Origin: Symbiodinium natans
Lineage: Eukaryota; Sar; Dinophyceae; Suessiales; Symbiodiniaceae
Direction: 5' to 3'
NCBI GenBank assembly: GCA_905221605.1
Contig: CAJNDS010002397.1
Location: forward strand, 1-62,000
DNA length: 62,000 nt
Shown here: one piece after another, positions 60,183-62,000 of the stretch
Position numbering within the stretch: position 1 is the first letter of the stretch
Layout: each line of letters begins with the position of its first letter
Program-made: the position numbers and the translations under genes
The notes under the pieces: generated by a model
What the model was told of the DNA's origin: nothing
Databases searched by the model: none
What the model saw: only the letters and a program-made list of their open reading frames with translations

Positions 60183-62000
60183 TGCAATGGTCAGCCTTGC
60201 ACCAAATCCTTCCTCATCAATGGTCGCCATGACCTCACAACAGGCCGCACAGATCCCCAAACACGAGCAGCCCCAAATACTGCAAAGTTTCGTCGGCTTC
60301 GGGCTGCGTGTGCTCCCAGCTCCCCAATGTGCAATAGCTTCAGAAGTCGTGCAGGTACTCTTGTTTTGCATGGGATGTTTCCCTCCTTCGGTTGGCTGCC
60401 TAGTCTGCGACGCTGCCGTTGCCGCTGCTCCTTCTCACCTATTAATGACCTGTCACCCGCCCTCGCTAATGAATGATAATCAAGAATACTACTAGTATGA
60501 AAAAACCATATTCATATTGTTCATAGTATAGAAGATTATATGGGCGGCTGGATCGGGGCGTGGCGTGGATCCGTTCGCCATGCCAACCAGATCGCTGATC
60601 GAATTGAGTTGGGGCGATGCCATGCCAGATTCTTGCGGATATGGCTGCGATCGAGCCTTCGAGGTTGTTCTGTCGTTCGGCATACCCGGCAGAGCCACTG
60701 ACCTGAAACCCTGAAGCCCTAATCATCCTAATCACCAACTCAACACCTAGTGTGGCTCCGTACAGAAGAACTCTATGCCGAGCCTCGACTTCGTAACTCG
60801 GAACCGGAAGACATGTCAGGCTGTGAGAGCAAGATACCCAAACGAACCCGAAGCCATGCTCAGACAAAGCCCGGAGTGTTCAACCCAGATCTGCATCCGT
60901 GGCAGGGCTGGTCTGAGCTGTGTCCACGAGGTAACTGGTATCGGATTTGGCTGCAGGCCATGGGTTGTCATGTATTTGTCTAGGTGTAGTTTTGCTTCTG
61001 GAGACCCATCATTGTCCTGGAGGATGAAAGCTCCAGATCTGAAGCGTTTCGACATGCCGCAAATGGTTGTAGAGCCGGGGGTATCGAGGAGTCGAGACGA
61101 AGAGTATATATGGTCTGACAGGGTGACCGAACGATCCATTCACTCGGAATGACAGGAATGCTTTACCCAAAGGAACGACAGCAGGAGCTGCTGACAGCTT
61201 CCGGCTTAAGGATCACATAAGCACTGGCTGGGGCAGCATGCCTCTTCTTGACTCTTTCGGCACGGTATGTTCTTCAGCATCATTGTCCTTAGGTGAAGTG
61301 ATGTTAGTGTTGGATTGTAAGCAGGGCATCCACCATTCTGAGGTGATGTCGTAATGGGCTGCGTTGTCGGAGTGCCTTCCATGTGTTGTTCGTTGGCACC
61401 CCCGAACCTGCAAGGATCATCACATCACAACAGATCACAACATTGCAAACACACAGTCACAAAGCAGCAGGCTCTGAGGACGGCACTTTTTTATGTAGTC
61501 AGTTCGCTTTGGCCCGCCCCCACTCAGGGGCACTTTGGCTTTCTCCTTCTTTCGGGGATGCATTAGAGACTTTCTTTTGGGAATCGGCATGCACACGGCA
61601 CGAAACGCGGCAACAAAGGACGGCCTTCGCACCGGGCCTTGAAGCGCACAAGCATCACGCAGCCGTATGAAAGCACAAAAGATGCCACGAAAACTGCGAT
61701 GACACGTTTTGACACATCTTCTCAGCTTCCGAGGCCCTGTCCCTCCAGCTTGAGGATCCATCGGCATCATCAACCCTTCGTCGACAAGATATGACAAGAT
61801 GTTTTCGCAACCGATGACACCATCTTTTCTGCAGGCATGTCCACATGGCATTCTAGCACGAGTGCGGCTGTTCCACGGCATGCCGCGCGCGGATACTTCT
61901 ACTAGGATGACCCGAGGCAATCGAACGATGGCAAGAGCTGGTAACATGGCTCAGCAGGTCCTGCCATGTTTTGGTCGAACATCTGCTTACGGCCTGTCAG
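60183..62000. other. Mostly unassigned
   Basis: Minus-strand 61850-61735 has an open segment (MPCGHACRKDGVIGCENILS) with Cys/His pairs, perhaps an exon. Nothing else is recognised. Confidence 0.35.

Overview
The window looks like nuclear DNA of a dinoflagellate, most probably a Symbiodiniaceae-type alga. Four things point there. One recognisable host gene is cut into many small exons, and all 15 introns I could place start with GC or GA rather than GT. Most of the remaining coding sequence belongs to LTR retrotransposons of the kind that fill dinoflagellate genomes. A retrotransposon LTR carries a copy of the end of the dinoflagellate spliced leader. There are degenerate TTTAGGG repeats of the algal/plant telomere type. 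No bacterial features (operons, ribosome binding sites, CRISPR) are present.

Layout. 1-1175: microsatellites and a 9-bp minisatellite. 1176-3795: no recognised gene. 3796-7551, with tentative exons up to about 8250, minus strand: a malonyl-CoA:ACP transacylase (FabD/MCAT) gene whose catalytic domain I could rebuild exon by exon. 8877-11058: dispersed repeats, interstitial telomere-like repeats and an ACTAGT-type microsatellite. 11166-28145, minus strand: a 17-kb Ty3/gypsy-like LTR retrotransposon with identical 191-bp LTRs. 28146-28745: the same microsatellite and dispersed repeat again. 28950-30766: a decayed Ty1/copia relic. 34335-35363, minus strand: an intact gene for a secreted TSP1-PA14-TSP1 protein. 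37583-38516: a repeat plus a fragment of a multicopy dinoflagellate gene family. 39405-48452, minus strand: a 9-kb Ty1/copia-like element with a methyltransferase-like module. 49442-59189: probably one or more intron-rich minus-strand host genes that I could not identify. 60016-60177: half of a Mei2-type RRM. The last 1.8 kb shows nothing clear.

The most unusual object is the 17-kb element. In its own sense (minus) the order is Gag with two CCCH fingers, protease, zinc ribbon plus membrane segment, RT thumb/connection with RNase H, an unknown region, integrase, then the RT fingers/palm half with YVDD, a Tpt1/KptA-like RNA 2'-phosphotransferase domain, and a last ORF with zinc fingers, a membrane segment, a SWIM finger and a phospholipase-D-type (HKD) domain. 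The reverse transcriptase is therefore split and its halves are in swapped order around the integrase. Short GC-rich hairpins with a loop close to GTGTCCT recur at or near several module borders. With identical LTRs this arrangement is either functional and recently copied or a product of recombination or assembly. Split ORFs, repeated 7-nt-loop hairpins and an encoded Tpt1-like protein together suggest, as speculation only, RNA cleavage and ligation within the element.
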